From a virus: DNA of 28,559 nucleotides. The notes beneath the pieces are model-generated. The model ran no database searches. It saw only the letters and a program-made list of their open reading frames with translations, and was not told where the DNA came from. The stretch lies in the IMG/VR virus record IMGVR_UViG_3300044825_000167, positions 1 through 28,559 of that record. One strand, given 5' to 3'. Position 1 is the first letter of the stretch; every line of letters starts with the position of its first letter. The position numbers and the translations under genes were made by a program. Positions 21,360 to 28,559 of this stretch are shown here, one piece after another.

Positions 21360-22249
21360 AGCTTCTCCAGTAAATGTGGTAATTTATGCCAGTCTTGTTT
21401 ACGCAATGGCACAACGCTGTCGTACCATACTCCATGCTTCCATCGCCAGCAGATGTAGTTATCTTCAGGCAATAGCAAGAAACACTTGACCCCCAAAGCA
21501 CCAGCAAGGTGAGCCGTAGCTGTATCGGGAGCAACCACCGCTTTCATGGCTTTCATGTGGCAAGCGGTCTTGTAGAAGTTTTCTTTCCACCCGTCAGGTG
21601 GCAAAGGTTGGAATATATCGTCTGTAGCTAGGTTTAGCGAATACACATCGTTGCCTAACATTGTGCGGATTTCGTTGACATCAATGGATTTGACATAATG
21701 TAGTGGCCCTGTACTGGCGTGCCAATTAACTCCGACTTTGCGCTCAATAAGGCTAGGAATGGCGTTTAAATAGCCTTCAGAACCTACAATTTTTTCTTTA
21801 GTAATAGGAAATGATTGGCGTACATACATGGGGGCGTGTAGGGCAAAATGGGGCAAACTCATGCTGCCAATCCAGTAGTCTGCTTCTAGCGGTCTGCCCT
21901 CGTCACGCACACAGGAAATAGTGTCAATACAGTCCATCTGCCCTAAAAGCTGCATGACCGACTTGTGGCACATGACTGATACTTCTCTAGCCCCCCAAGC
22001 CTTAAGCATAGGCAAAAATCTAGCAAACTGAATAATGTCACCAAAGCCTTGTTCCATCTGCACGGTAATGTGTTTATCGTACAGGCGTTCACCGTTCCAT
22101 TTGGGGGCTTTTACCCATTTTTCCCATTTTTCGCCCGATGCTTCACGGGTCTTTGGATGCCACCGAAACTCATAGAGCCGAAACCCCGATTGGTAATGCC
22201 CCATGTGGAGCAAGTCTAAACTCTTTTTATAGTGTGCGTAAGGGGTCAT
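21356..22249 (-). CDS. Glycosyltransferase, GT9/heptosyltransferase-like with N-terminal TPR-type helices
   Basis: A 297-residue enzyme. The first about 30 residues (YAHYKKSLDLLHMGHYQSGFRLYEFRW) are like a TPR hairpin that often precedes this domain. Then EQGFGDIIQFARFLPML (66-82), a Gly-rich loop with GD, and DTATAHLAGALGVKCFLLLPEDN (about 242-264) are the two sites of nucleotide-sugar binding in GT-B fold ADP-heptose-like transferases. No signal or membrane segment is seen, so it acts in the cytoplasm. Coding overlaps both neighbours (ATGA), putting it in the capsid-building operon. It may add sugar to a virion protein, or to host lipopolysaccharide precursors; the acceptor is unknown. Confidence 0.75.
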   Translation of the reverse strand: MTPYAHYKKSLDLLHMGHYQSGFRLYEFRWHPKTREASGEKWEKWVKAPKWNGERLYDKHITVQMEQGFGDIIQFARFLPMLKAWGAREVSVMCHKSVMQLLGQMDCIDTISCVRDEGRPLEADYWIGSMSLPHFALHAPMYVRQSFPITKEKIVGSEGYLNAIPSLIERKVGVNWHASTGPLHYVKSIDVNEIRTMLGNDVYSLNLATDDIFQPLPPDGWKENFYKTACHMKAMKAVVAPDTATAHLAGALGVKCFLLLPEDNYICWRWKHGVWYDSVVPLRKQDWHKLPHLLEKL

Positions 22250-22728
22250 TGAAGCAACAAAACTATAGCGTGTTCGTCATCCAAGTCCGCTAGTCGTTTG
22301 GCTTCAAGTATTTTGAGTTTTGCCCGTAATTGGGCTTGTTCTCGTCTTAACTCTACCGCCTTTAACAACTTACTTCGTTGGTTTTCAAGGTAGGCGATAG
22401 ACTGCTCTAGTTCTGTAGTATCAACTGACGGTATATCAGCCTTAACCTCTTGAATAGATTGTATTTTATTTTGCTTCTGTTTTGCAACAATTTTTGGTTT
22501 TGGGTCAACTAAATCCCGAATTCTAGCTTTACGAGCGTCACGGTCTGCTCGTTGGGCTTTCAGTAATGCTAATTCTTTTTCCCGTATCTTTCGGTCTAGG
22601 TTTTTAGCCCGTCTAATTTCTTCAGGCGTGAAACCATCATGCGTATCAGTGTAAGGATTGGGGGGAAACTGTCCTATCTGAAACGCATTGGTTTGAAACG
22701 CTAAGACCTGAAATGCGGTTTGAAACAA
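22246..22728 (-). CDS. Hypothetical coiled-coil protein with AFQ repeats
   Basis: A 160-residue protein beginning at TTG 22728, directly after the preceding stop. The N-terminus has three AFQ-spaced steps (TAFQVLAFQTNAFQIGQF), then a Pro/Asp segment and two long charged helices (KNLDRKIREKELALLKAQRADRDARKARI; IAYLENQRSKLLKAVELRREQAQLRAKL). Such AFQ-type openings are frequent in phage hypothetical proteins near the scaffold. An assembly role is inferred from context. The TTG start may lower its expression. Confidence 0.6.
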   Translation of the reverse strand: MFQTAFQVLAFQTNAFQIGQFPPNPYTDTHDGFTPEEIRRAKNLDRKIREKELALLKAQRADRDARKARIRDLVDPKPKIVAKQKQNKIQSIQEVKADIPSVDTTELEQSIAYLENQRSKLLKAVELRREQAQLRAKLKILEAKRLADLDDEHAIVLLLQ

Positions 22729-22998
22729 TTAGCAATCCTGTGCGCCAGCGTAGTCGCTAAAAGTCTTCAAAATTGCATAGATAGCAGGGATAATGTCGCC
22801 TTTTAAGTCCTCAATATTGATATAATGAGCGTTTTCCTTGACCGTAGCCATGTTGCCTTGGCGAGCGTCTTCGTTAAAATAAACGGCTACTTGGACTTGA
22901 AGTTGGTCTTTATTACCAAAGAAATTGGTAATTTTAGCGTAGGCTTCGGGTGCAGGCACACCGAACTGGGTTTGAGGTAAGTTAAGTTTTAATGCCAT
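22729..22998 (-). CDS. Conserved-type hypothetical phage protein, 89 residues
   Basis: Begins MALKLNLPQTQFGVPAPEAY and continues with a predicted beta-rich fold (KITNFFGNKDQLQVQVAVYFNEDARQ), followed by a helix (GDIIPAIYAILKTF). The form is familiar from phages that carry a fibre gene next to it, where it may be a small virion-associated or fibre-associated protein. No catalytic or membrane signs are present. AGGAGAAATC is the ribosome site, and it comes ten bases after the large fibre gene. Confidence 0.6.
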   Translation of the reverse strand: MALKLNLPQTQFGVPAPEAYAKITNFFGNKDQLQVQVAVYFNEDARQGNMATVKENAHYINIEDLKGDIIPAIYAILKTFSDYAGAQDC

Positions 22999-23007
22999 GA
23001 TTTCTCC

Positions 23008-26000
23008 TTAGAATGTCATCTCTGTTGTTTCTACCTTGCAAACTGTTCTGATAGTTGTTCCAGCTTGTCCAGTAAAAGTAAATCGTAACCCACCATTAGT
23101 TGTGTCAGCAGTTGCAGCTATTGTCCAAGTAGAAGCACCAGCGTCTTGAGCTAACAAAGTAGTTGTTACTGTGCCTACAATAGTAGTAGATGCTGCGTTA
23201 GCACCACGCTTAATAACGCCTTCTAGTTTCCAACCTGATGTATTACCACCGCCTGTAACTCCTGAAATGACAGTAGCTTTAAATAAATACGCAGAGTTAT
23301 TGGGTAGAATTACTTGGTTTGTTGTTCCTGCGGCTGATGAGTTAGATGCTAATACGGTAGGAGTAGCGTCTGTAGTTTGACGAGCTAAAACTAATATTGC
23401 TGATTGAGTTGCCCCTACAACGCTTGAAAGTGGGTCTGAAGAAGGAAATATTGTATTGGCTGCAATACTTCTAGATGTTCCGTTTTGTCCATTAATGATT
23501 GTTGAAAACGAACCATTTGCTGAACTTCCGCTTCCATTTAAAACTACCGATTGTGAAGCCGAGGCGGTATTAAATTGACCATTTAAAACGGTAGCATAAA
23601 CAGAACTTGAGGTATTTGAATATCCTGCACCAATAAATGCGTTATTTCCACTTGCTGTAGAAGTTACAAATCCGTTGTTCCAGCCACCCCCACAAATTAC
23701 AGAGCTTATTCCTGATGCCACATTTCTTGCGCCACCACCAACAAAGCTCCAATCCCCACTCGCTACATTTCGGTTTCCTGCTGTTCCAGCATCGCCACCA
23801 CCACCGATAAATGAGTAAGCTCCTGTGGCTTGGTTATTACCACCGCCTACTACTACTCCATGAGGCGTGAAGAAGGATAGGGTAGATGTAGATGAACCTG
23901 ATGCGTTTTTACTTAGTGTAAGGGCTGTTCCACTAATGGCTGCAACATAAGTATCACTAGCAATTGAAGTGCCTGTAATGTATTGACCAACACGAATACT
24001 AGCGTTTGAACCTGACAAAGTTACAGCCGTAGTTCCATTCATTGTGCCACTTTGGGTTGTTACTGCGGCTAAAGCTGTTCCTGCGTTTGTAAAGCCACCG
24101 CCTATAAAGTTGAAATAACCATTGGAAGTGTTGGTAGAGCCGCCACCAATAACCGACAAAACACCACCATTTGTATTGCTTGCACCACCGCCAGTAAAAG
24201 ATTGAAAATTATTTGATGTGTTTGAACTTCCACCAACAATTACACCTTCGTATGCAGTACAGTTATTTTGATACCCACCACCAACAAACGCACCAGTACC
24301 AGATGTATTACGCTGACCGCCAACTATTGTTGAATACGAACCACTCGCTACTTGTGAAGCCGCACTTCTTAATGTCTGCCAATCTACCGCATTAGCACCC
24401 CTAGCATTACCACCAGCACTTGTAGATGTAGTAGCTTGTGCTTGTAACGCCCCTGTTCCTGCGGGTTGCAAGAATAACGCACCATTAGACTCTAATCCAA
24501 TAGTAGATACTCCACTAAAGGATAGGGTAGGAGTTCCGTAGACTGCTGAAGCTGTGGTCGCTACATAAGTTCCAACAGAAGATGCTATTTCAAGTTGTGC
24601 GCCCCATACATCCACATTACCAGCGCAAAGTGCATCGCCCGTTCCTGTAGCATCAATAGCGCCAATAATTGCGTAACAAGAAGAATTGCCAGTAATTGTT
24701 CCAGTTACAGAAACTCGTTGCCAACTTGATGTTAAAGCAAAACGAGTAGAAAATCCTGTATTCCAAGCATTTACATTGTTTGTAGTTAAGCGAACATTGG
24801 CTGCACCACCACTAGCAGATGCTTTTACATAACAAGAAAGAGTATATGTAGCACCAGCAGATATAGTTCCAGACGCAGTAATTTGGCGATAATAGCCACC
24901 TGACGCAACAGTTATTGCGCTGGCAGTTGTAGTCGCATCGGGCGCAGAAACAGCATTAGTTACTACAGACGCAGTTCCTACAGATGACCAGTTAGTTCCA
25001 CCAATTAACTGAGAATAGGTAAGTAAGTTCTGCCCAGTACCATTTAACCTAGCTGTTTGTCCTGTAATCGTAGTAGCGTTTACAGTAGATGGGGTAGTAG
25101 CACCAATGGGGGTGTTATTGATTGAGCCACCGACAATCGTAGGCGCATTACTGTTTTGCCATACGCTAGTTGTGCCGTTATAAACAAGGGTTTGTCCTGT
25201 AGTAATTGGTGCAGTTATCTGTACATCATGTAGTTCGTCTAGTTCATAGCCGTTATCAACTTTGACATAAATAGAACCTACATTGTTATCAACTCGTTCT
25301 ACCCAACCCACCACAACTAATTGGTCGGGGGCTTGGGGTTTAGTTGTGGTTAATGCGCCTGCGGTTGTGGGTGATAAATAAACCGTAGCACCCGCCACCA
25401 ATCCTAACGTGTTTAATTTGTATAACGCACCAGAAACAATAATGTAGCCTTCTGCGCCTGCTGTCATGGTTTCAGCAACTAAGCCGATTGTTCCAAAAGA
25501 TGTGGCCTCTACATTGGCTCTAGCTAGTTTGACAGCCACACGATTACCTTGTGCGCCTGAAATATATACCGCTTGACCTTTAGTTAAAGTCGTTCCACTA
25601 TCATTAAATACCCGTGCATATACTTGTGTTCCAACCTGTAGATTGACATTGCCACCTTTTAATAAAACAGTTGGCACTCCATCCCCGTCATCCCATGACA
25701 TTGTGCCTACGGTAGTCGGTACGGTTGCGGGGGTTGTATCTAACCCAAGAGAATTGGCGTTAATAATGTTTCCATTGTCATCAAGGGTTACTGTGCTGTT
25801 TTGAATTAGCTTACCTGTTGTTAAATCAAAACGAGTAATAGCATTGTCTGTAGCGGAAGCAGGGCCTGTTACATCACCTAACCCTGTTACGCCTGTGATT
25901 GACCCGCCAGTAATGTTGACATTGTTAGAGTCTTGCTCTGCCATTGTTCCCAAACCAATTAAGGTATGGTCAGCGTTCCAATCGCTTGGTCTAACTAAAC

Positions 26001-26058
26001 TTGTGTCATCTGTGTCAGGTATTGTGCTGACTTTAGTGTGTTTGACTGTTATAGCCAT
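23008..26058 (-). CDS. Large tail fibre/spike-like protein, 1016 residues
   Basis: The N-terminal part (VRPSDWNADHTLIG; GTTLTKGQAVYISGAQGN; GYELDELHDVQITAP) consists of fibre modules commonly at the base of such proteins. A carbohydrate-binding-like jelly roll appears at about residues 350-500 (NLLTYSQLIGGTNWSS, SAPDATTTASAITV, AGATYTLSCYVKAS). It is followed by a series of Gly-Gly-Gly/Asn-rich head repeats (about 570-870) like those of YadA/Hia-type trimeric adhesins, and by a C-terminal beta domain. A second Ig-like insert (about 663-726) divides the repeats. It probably forms a trimeric receptor-binding fibre. Its place directly after portal, far from other fibre genes, is unusual. The start shares one base with the portal stop. 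Confidence 0.8.
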   Translation of the reverse strand: MAITVKHTKVSTIPDTDDTSLVRPSDWNADHTLIGLGTMAEQDSNNVNITGGSITGVTGLGDVTGPASATDNAITRFDLTTGKLIQNSTVTLDDNGNIINANSLGLDTTPATVPTTVGTMSWDDGDGVPTVLLKGGNVNLQVGTQVYARVFNDSGTTLTKGQAVYISGAQGNRVAVKLARANVEATSFGTIGLVAETMTAGAEGYIIVSGALYKLNTLGLVAGATVYLSPTTAGALTTTKPQAPDQLVVVGWVERVDNNVGSIYVKVDNGYELDELHDVQITAPITTGQTLVYNGTTSVWQNSNAPTIVGGSINNTPIGATTPSTVNATTITGQTARLNGTGQNLLTYSQLIGGTNWSSVGTASVVTNAVSAPDATTTASAITVASGGYYRQITASGTISAGATYTLSCYVKASASGGAANVRLTTNNVNAWNTGFSTRFALTSSWQRVSVTGTITGNSSCYAIIGAIDATGTGDALCAGNVDVWGAQLEIASSVGTYVATTASAVYGTPTLSFSGVSTIGLESNGALFLQPAGTGALQAQATTSTSAGGNARGANAVDWQTLRSAASQVASGSYSTIVGGQRNTSGTGAFVGGGYQNNCTAYEGVIVGGSSNTSNNFQSFTGGGASNTNGGVLSVIGGGSTNTSNGYFNFIGGGFTNAGTALAAVTTQSGTMNGTTAVTLSGSNASIRVGQYITGTSIASDTYVAAISGTALTLSKNASGSSTSTLSFFTPHGVVVGGGNNQATGAYSFIGGGGDAGTAGNRNVASGDWSFVGGGARNVASGISSVICGGGWNNGFVTSTASGNNAFIGAGYSNTSSSVYATVLNGQFNTASASQSVVLNGSGSSANGSFSTIINGQNGTSRSIAANTIFPSSDPLSSVVGATQSAILVLARQTTDATPTVLASNSSAAGTTNQVILPNNSAYLFKATVISGVTGGGNTSGWKLEGVIKRGANAASTTIVGTVTTTLLAQDAGASTWTIAATADTTNGGLRFTFTGQAGTTIRTVCKVETTEMTF
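23400..24345 (-). repeat. YadA/Hep_Hag-like head repeats within the fibre gene
   Basis: In protein terms, units of about 14-20 residues with GGG-x-N-T/x-S/A-G...-S-F/V/I-(I/V) are repeated (VGGQRNTSG, VGGGYQNNC, VGGSSNTSN, TGGGASNTN, IGGGSTNTSN, IGGGFTNAG, VGGGNNQATG, VGGGARNVASG, IGAGYSNTSS and others). Each folds as one turn of a left-handed trimeric beta-roll in the adhesin families. Repeats differ in DNA sequence, so they are old rather than freshly expanded. A Ser/Thr Ig-like insert (about 23880-24070) lies between the sixth and seventh. Confidence 0.7.
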
Positions 26059-28337
26059 TATTGAACCCCGATAATTTTGCCTGCTTCATCCCGAACCACT
26101 TGCTTGGGTTGGCTTAGTCTGTCAATTAACGCCGCTAGTGTAGCCGACATTTCTTGATTGCCTTGCGTAATTGCTTGGGCTATTGGGGCTAATGGATGCT
26201 CAAGATTCTGAATCATGTTCTCGTCTTGGTCGTATTGTTCGGCAATTCCTTCGCCTGAATCCACGCCTGCGCTAATCCGAGCCGTTTCAATCTTAGCCCC
26301 GTTGTTAATGTAAGCCAATAGGAGTTGGGTGTTACGCTCAGTCATCATCTTCATTTGAGCTAACTTCATCTCCATCTCACGGTCTTGAGCATTACGCTGT
26401 TCTTCCAGTTGGAATTTAAGCTGATTCTCTTGTGCCTGATACTCTTGTTTAGCTTTCTCCAATTCAATCTGAGCTGCCATCTTCTGCTGTTCAAGTTGGA
26501 CTGACATCTGCATTTCTTGCATCTTGGCTTGGGTTTGAGCCTGAATCTTTTGCACCTCAACAGGCGGTGGTTTGGGTTGGCCTTCCATCGCTTTAGCTTG
26601 ATTTCTAAATTGGTCGGCAGTTTCATCAATAAGCCCTTCCATACCTTTACCAGCCTTAAATGCAGTAACACCAAACTTTAACATTTCCATCAGTAATGGA
26701 GTTAGTTCAGGTGCAGTTGTAGCAATCGGTAAAGCTTGGTTCATAAACTGGCTGACTGCGGCTAAGAACTCCACACGGTCTTGTTTTTCTTGTTGCTCAT
26801 CTTGGTAAATCATGGAATCGCTAGTCACTTCAATACGGAAGTTCTTAGCGGGTTCGTCTTTGAGCAACATCAACGCTTGCGGAATCAACGCTTGGTCTTG
26901 CGGGCTTAGTTGCATTGCACCACTAATTTTGACAATCGTATCGTCAGTAAAGTGTTTGCAAATAATCTGTGCCTTAATTTTGAGCAACTCGGTAGCAAAG
27001 TCCACCACCGAGTGCTGTAAATACTTAAGCCTTCCTGCGGCATTATTAGACTTAATAATCTGTGCGCCAAGGGTTTCATTGGGGTCAGTTTGACCACGCT
27101 GAATATCGGCAATACCCATGATTTCATAGATTTGCCCTTTAACTTGTTCCATTGCTTGATAAGCCATTTGTAAGGCTTGGGCAAACGGGGCTAAATCAAC
27201 AAGGTCAATCGCACCTTTCATACCTTGTTTCTCAGCAAATGCCTGCCAGTTCTTGACTGGAATCAAGGCGTTGTTTTCGCCTTCAGAGAATAAGCGTTGT
27301 AGGGCAGATTCAGAAGCGTCATATACACCACGAACTCGTAAGGCGTTGACAAGCCCATCAATGCGGTCTGCAAGGGTGTCTAATTGTTTGGCTTGGTCTT
27401 GATATAAAACAAAGTCAGGGATTGGCTCAAGGTTGTCTGTGGTTAGCGTGGCATACAACGGTTTAGGGCATGGGAAAAAGCCTTCTAACTGTAGCGGGTC
27501 ATCTTTTTCATCAAGAATCTCGCCCATCGACTTGCTAATCCAAAAGACCTTGCCTTGCTCTTTGTCCCAAATCTCGTATATACACGCTTGGTAATGCTCG
27601 GCAGTCATTTGCTTAGTAGCCCATTTATCGGTTTCGGGCTTGGTGTCTAGCGGAATACGGCTACCAACTTCCTCACCAAAGCGGTCAATTAGGGCTTGTC
27701 TGCCCATATAAACTTTACGCCATACGGCAGTTACTTCTTCCCAAGTACGACCAACAGTATGACCAAAGTCGCGCCAATGCACATAATCAACTGGGGCGCA
27801 CTCATACTCAATGCGTTCTTGCGATTCCAATAATTCAGCGTTTTCCGTTTCGGCTTCATCGGCATCCTCTGTAATTTGTATTCCATTACCTACATCTTGA
27901 CCAGCTACGCCTGTGTTTAGGTCGCTTTGTTCAGCAACGATATGGGGTTCATAACGCACCCATGCAGTACCGCGCCCACCCAATAGGCGGTCAAGGACTG
28001 CGTTATCCATCGCAGAACGATAGTCGTTGTAATGCTCAATCTCATATTCCAACGCGCGTTCAAGCATCATTGACGCAACCCTAGCAATCGGGTCGTTATC
28101 GCGGAATCTACGGCTTACATCGGGGCGGGGTAAACGGGCAAAAATAGCAGGTTTAATAACTTGAACATTTGACCAAAGGATATTAAAACGGGCATTAGGG
28201 TTATTACGGGTACGGCTATCATCACGGTAACGCTTAATAATACGGGGTACTCTTGCTTCCCACTCCCTAAATGCTTTGTCATACTGGGCAATGGTGTTGT
28301 ACCAATCTGTATAAGTCTTATTTAGCGTATCGTTCAT
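26058..28337 (-). CDS. Portal protein, P22-like
   Basis: A 759-residue protein, in the range of P22 gp1 (725). The N-terminal region (WYNTIAQYDKAFREWEARVPRIIKRYRDDS, FNILWSNVQVIKPAIFARLPRPDVSRRF) and DYVHWRDFGHTVGRTWEEVTAVW and GRQALIDRFG are shared by podovirus portals. The C-terminal part, at about residues 590-670, is a long Gln/Glu/Met coiled coil (KIQAQTQAKMQEMQMSVQLEQ), matching the alpha-helical barrel of P22-type portals. It forms the dodecameric ring at a capsid vertex where DNA enters and leaves. It lies two bases from the terminase, as expected. Confidence 0.88.
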   Translation of the reverse strand: MNDTLNKTYTDWYNTIAQYDKAFREWEARVPRIIKRYRDDSRTRNNPNARFNILWSNVQVIKPAIFARLPRPDVSRRFRDNDPIARVASMMLERALEYEIEHYNDYRSAMDNAVLDRLLGGRGTAWVRYEPHIVAEQSDLNTGVAGQDVGNGIQITEDADEAETENAELLESQERIEYECAPVDYVHWRDFGHTVGRTWEEVTAVWRKVYMGRQALIDRFGEEVGSRIPLDTKPETDKWATKQMTAEHYQACIYEIWDKEQGKVFWISKSMGEILDEKDDPLQLEGFFPCPKPLYATLTTDNLEPIPDFVLYQDQAKQLDTLADRIDGLVNALRVRGVYDASESALQRLFSEGENNALIPVKNWQAFAEKQGMKGAIDLVDLAPFAQALQMAYQAMEQVKGQIYEIMGIADIQRGQTDPNETLGAQIIKSNNAAGRLKYLQHSVVDFATELLKIKAQIICKHFTDDTIVKISGAMQLSPQDQALIPQALMLLKDEPAKNFRIEVTSDSMIYQDEQQEKQDRVEFLAAVSQFMNQALPIATTAPELTPLLMEMLKFGVTAFKAGKGMEGLIDETADQFRNQAKAMEGQPKPPPVEVQKIQAQTQAKMQEMQMSVQLEQQKMAAQIELEKAKQEYQAQENQLKFQLEEQRNAQDREMEMKLAQMKMMTERNTQLLLAYINNGAKIETARISAGVDSGEGIAEQYDQDENMIQNLEHPLAPIAQAITQGNQEMSATLAALIDRLSQPKQVVRDEAGKIIGVQ

Positions 28338-28339
28338 AC

Positions 28340-28558
28340 CTAATACCTTTGATATTTAGTTGTTGGTGTGCTTCGCCACATTTCTTCAAGAGTTACTTCG
28401 TTTTGCCCGACAGTAATGCCACGAATCGGTGCATTTTGTTTTGCAATTTCCGATTCATCCTGCCACGCAACGGACATCATTCGAAACGCGTCTGCCCCGT
28501 GACTTGTCCAGTCGTGCCTTGGCTTATCGCGAAACACCTTTTTGTCCTCATCGTACTC
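28340..28558 (-). CDS. Terminase large subunit, C-terminal fragment (partial, 5' end outside window)
   Basis: The last 72 residues of the gene are seen, running to the window edge without a start. The block PRHDWTSHGADAFRMM is the hallmark of the C-terminal end of the RNase H-fold nuclease in large terminases; the D and H contribute to DNA cutting for packaging. After it the chain continues SVAWQDESEIAKQNAP and a less conserved tail. Only two bases separate it from the portal start. An internal GTG inside this fragment is not a real start because the frame stays open through EYDEDKK to the edge. The ATPase domain is not in this window. Confidence 0.85.
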   Translation of the reverse strand, partial: EYDEDKKVFRDKPRHDWTSHGADAFRMMSVAWQDESEIAKQNAPIRGITVGQNEVTLEEMWRSTPTTKYQRY

Positions 28559-28559
28559 C

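Noticed and set aside
1-28559. CRISPR arrays, insertion sequences, integrase and attachment site.
   Set aside because: I saw no regularly spaced direct repeats, transposase or recombinase motifs, or terminal duplications.

Overview
The window is part of a tailed double-stranded DNA phage genome. The virion genes point to a short-tailed (podovirus-type) phage built on the P22 / Bcep22 plan: a long portal protein with a C-terminal coiled coil, and tail proteins resembling P22 gp4 and gp10. It could be a free phage, a prophage or a metagenomic contig; no bacterial gene, integrase, attachment site or tRNA is visible. Moderate to low GC, strong purine-rich ribosome sites (often GGGGGA or AAGGAG) and Bcep22-like virion genes make a Gram-negative host likely, perhaps a freshwater betaproteobacterium. 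The host is inference only.

Layout. (1) 1-2975, minus strand: a tightly overlapping early/accessory operon. It holds a PD-(D/E)XK nuclease cut by the window edge, small proteins of unknown role, a DNA methyltransferase with a TTG start, a replication-type protein, a small membrane protein and a secreted protein. (2) 2976-3505: about 530 bases without a convincing gene, including a GC-rich structured segment and a set of mutually exclusive hairpins next to a terminator-like stem. (3) 3506-3850: a control region with a small Cro/CI-type HTH gene (minus) and back-to-back promoters. Its message is probably leaderless. A palindromic operator candidate lies at the start of the rightward transcript. 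(4) 3851-6409, plus strand: a rightward early operon with an SSB-like protein (acidic DDEDLPF tail), a RecB/Cas4-like exonuclease and small proteins, interrupted at 5690-5937 by a hairpin-rich noncoding stretch. (5) 6368-7433, minus: a lysis cassette with a GH108-type endolysin and a holin-like protein. (6) 7436-28558, minus: the late region. Read in transcription order from the right edge it gives the C-terminus of the large terminase, portal, a 1016-residue fibre, small proteins, a glycosyltransferase, scaffold, major capsid protein, a small capsid-associated protein, a terminator, gp4-like and gp10-like tail proteins, a GNAT acetyltransferase, several internal-virion-type proteins, and a cluster of short fibre/tip genes leading into lysis.

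The late genes are packed with 1-4 base overlaps (ATGA, TAATG) or gaps of a few bases, so they are probably co-transcribed from a promoter beyond the right edge. The terminator at about 18500 would reduce expression of tail genes relative to capsid. The early halves carry replication, recombination and DNA-modification functions, controlled from 3740-3831. DNA polymerase, small terminase and the terminase ATPase domain are not in the window. The least explained parts are the noncoding segments at 3161-3486 and 5690-5937 and the glycosyltransferase inside the head module.
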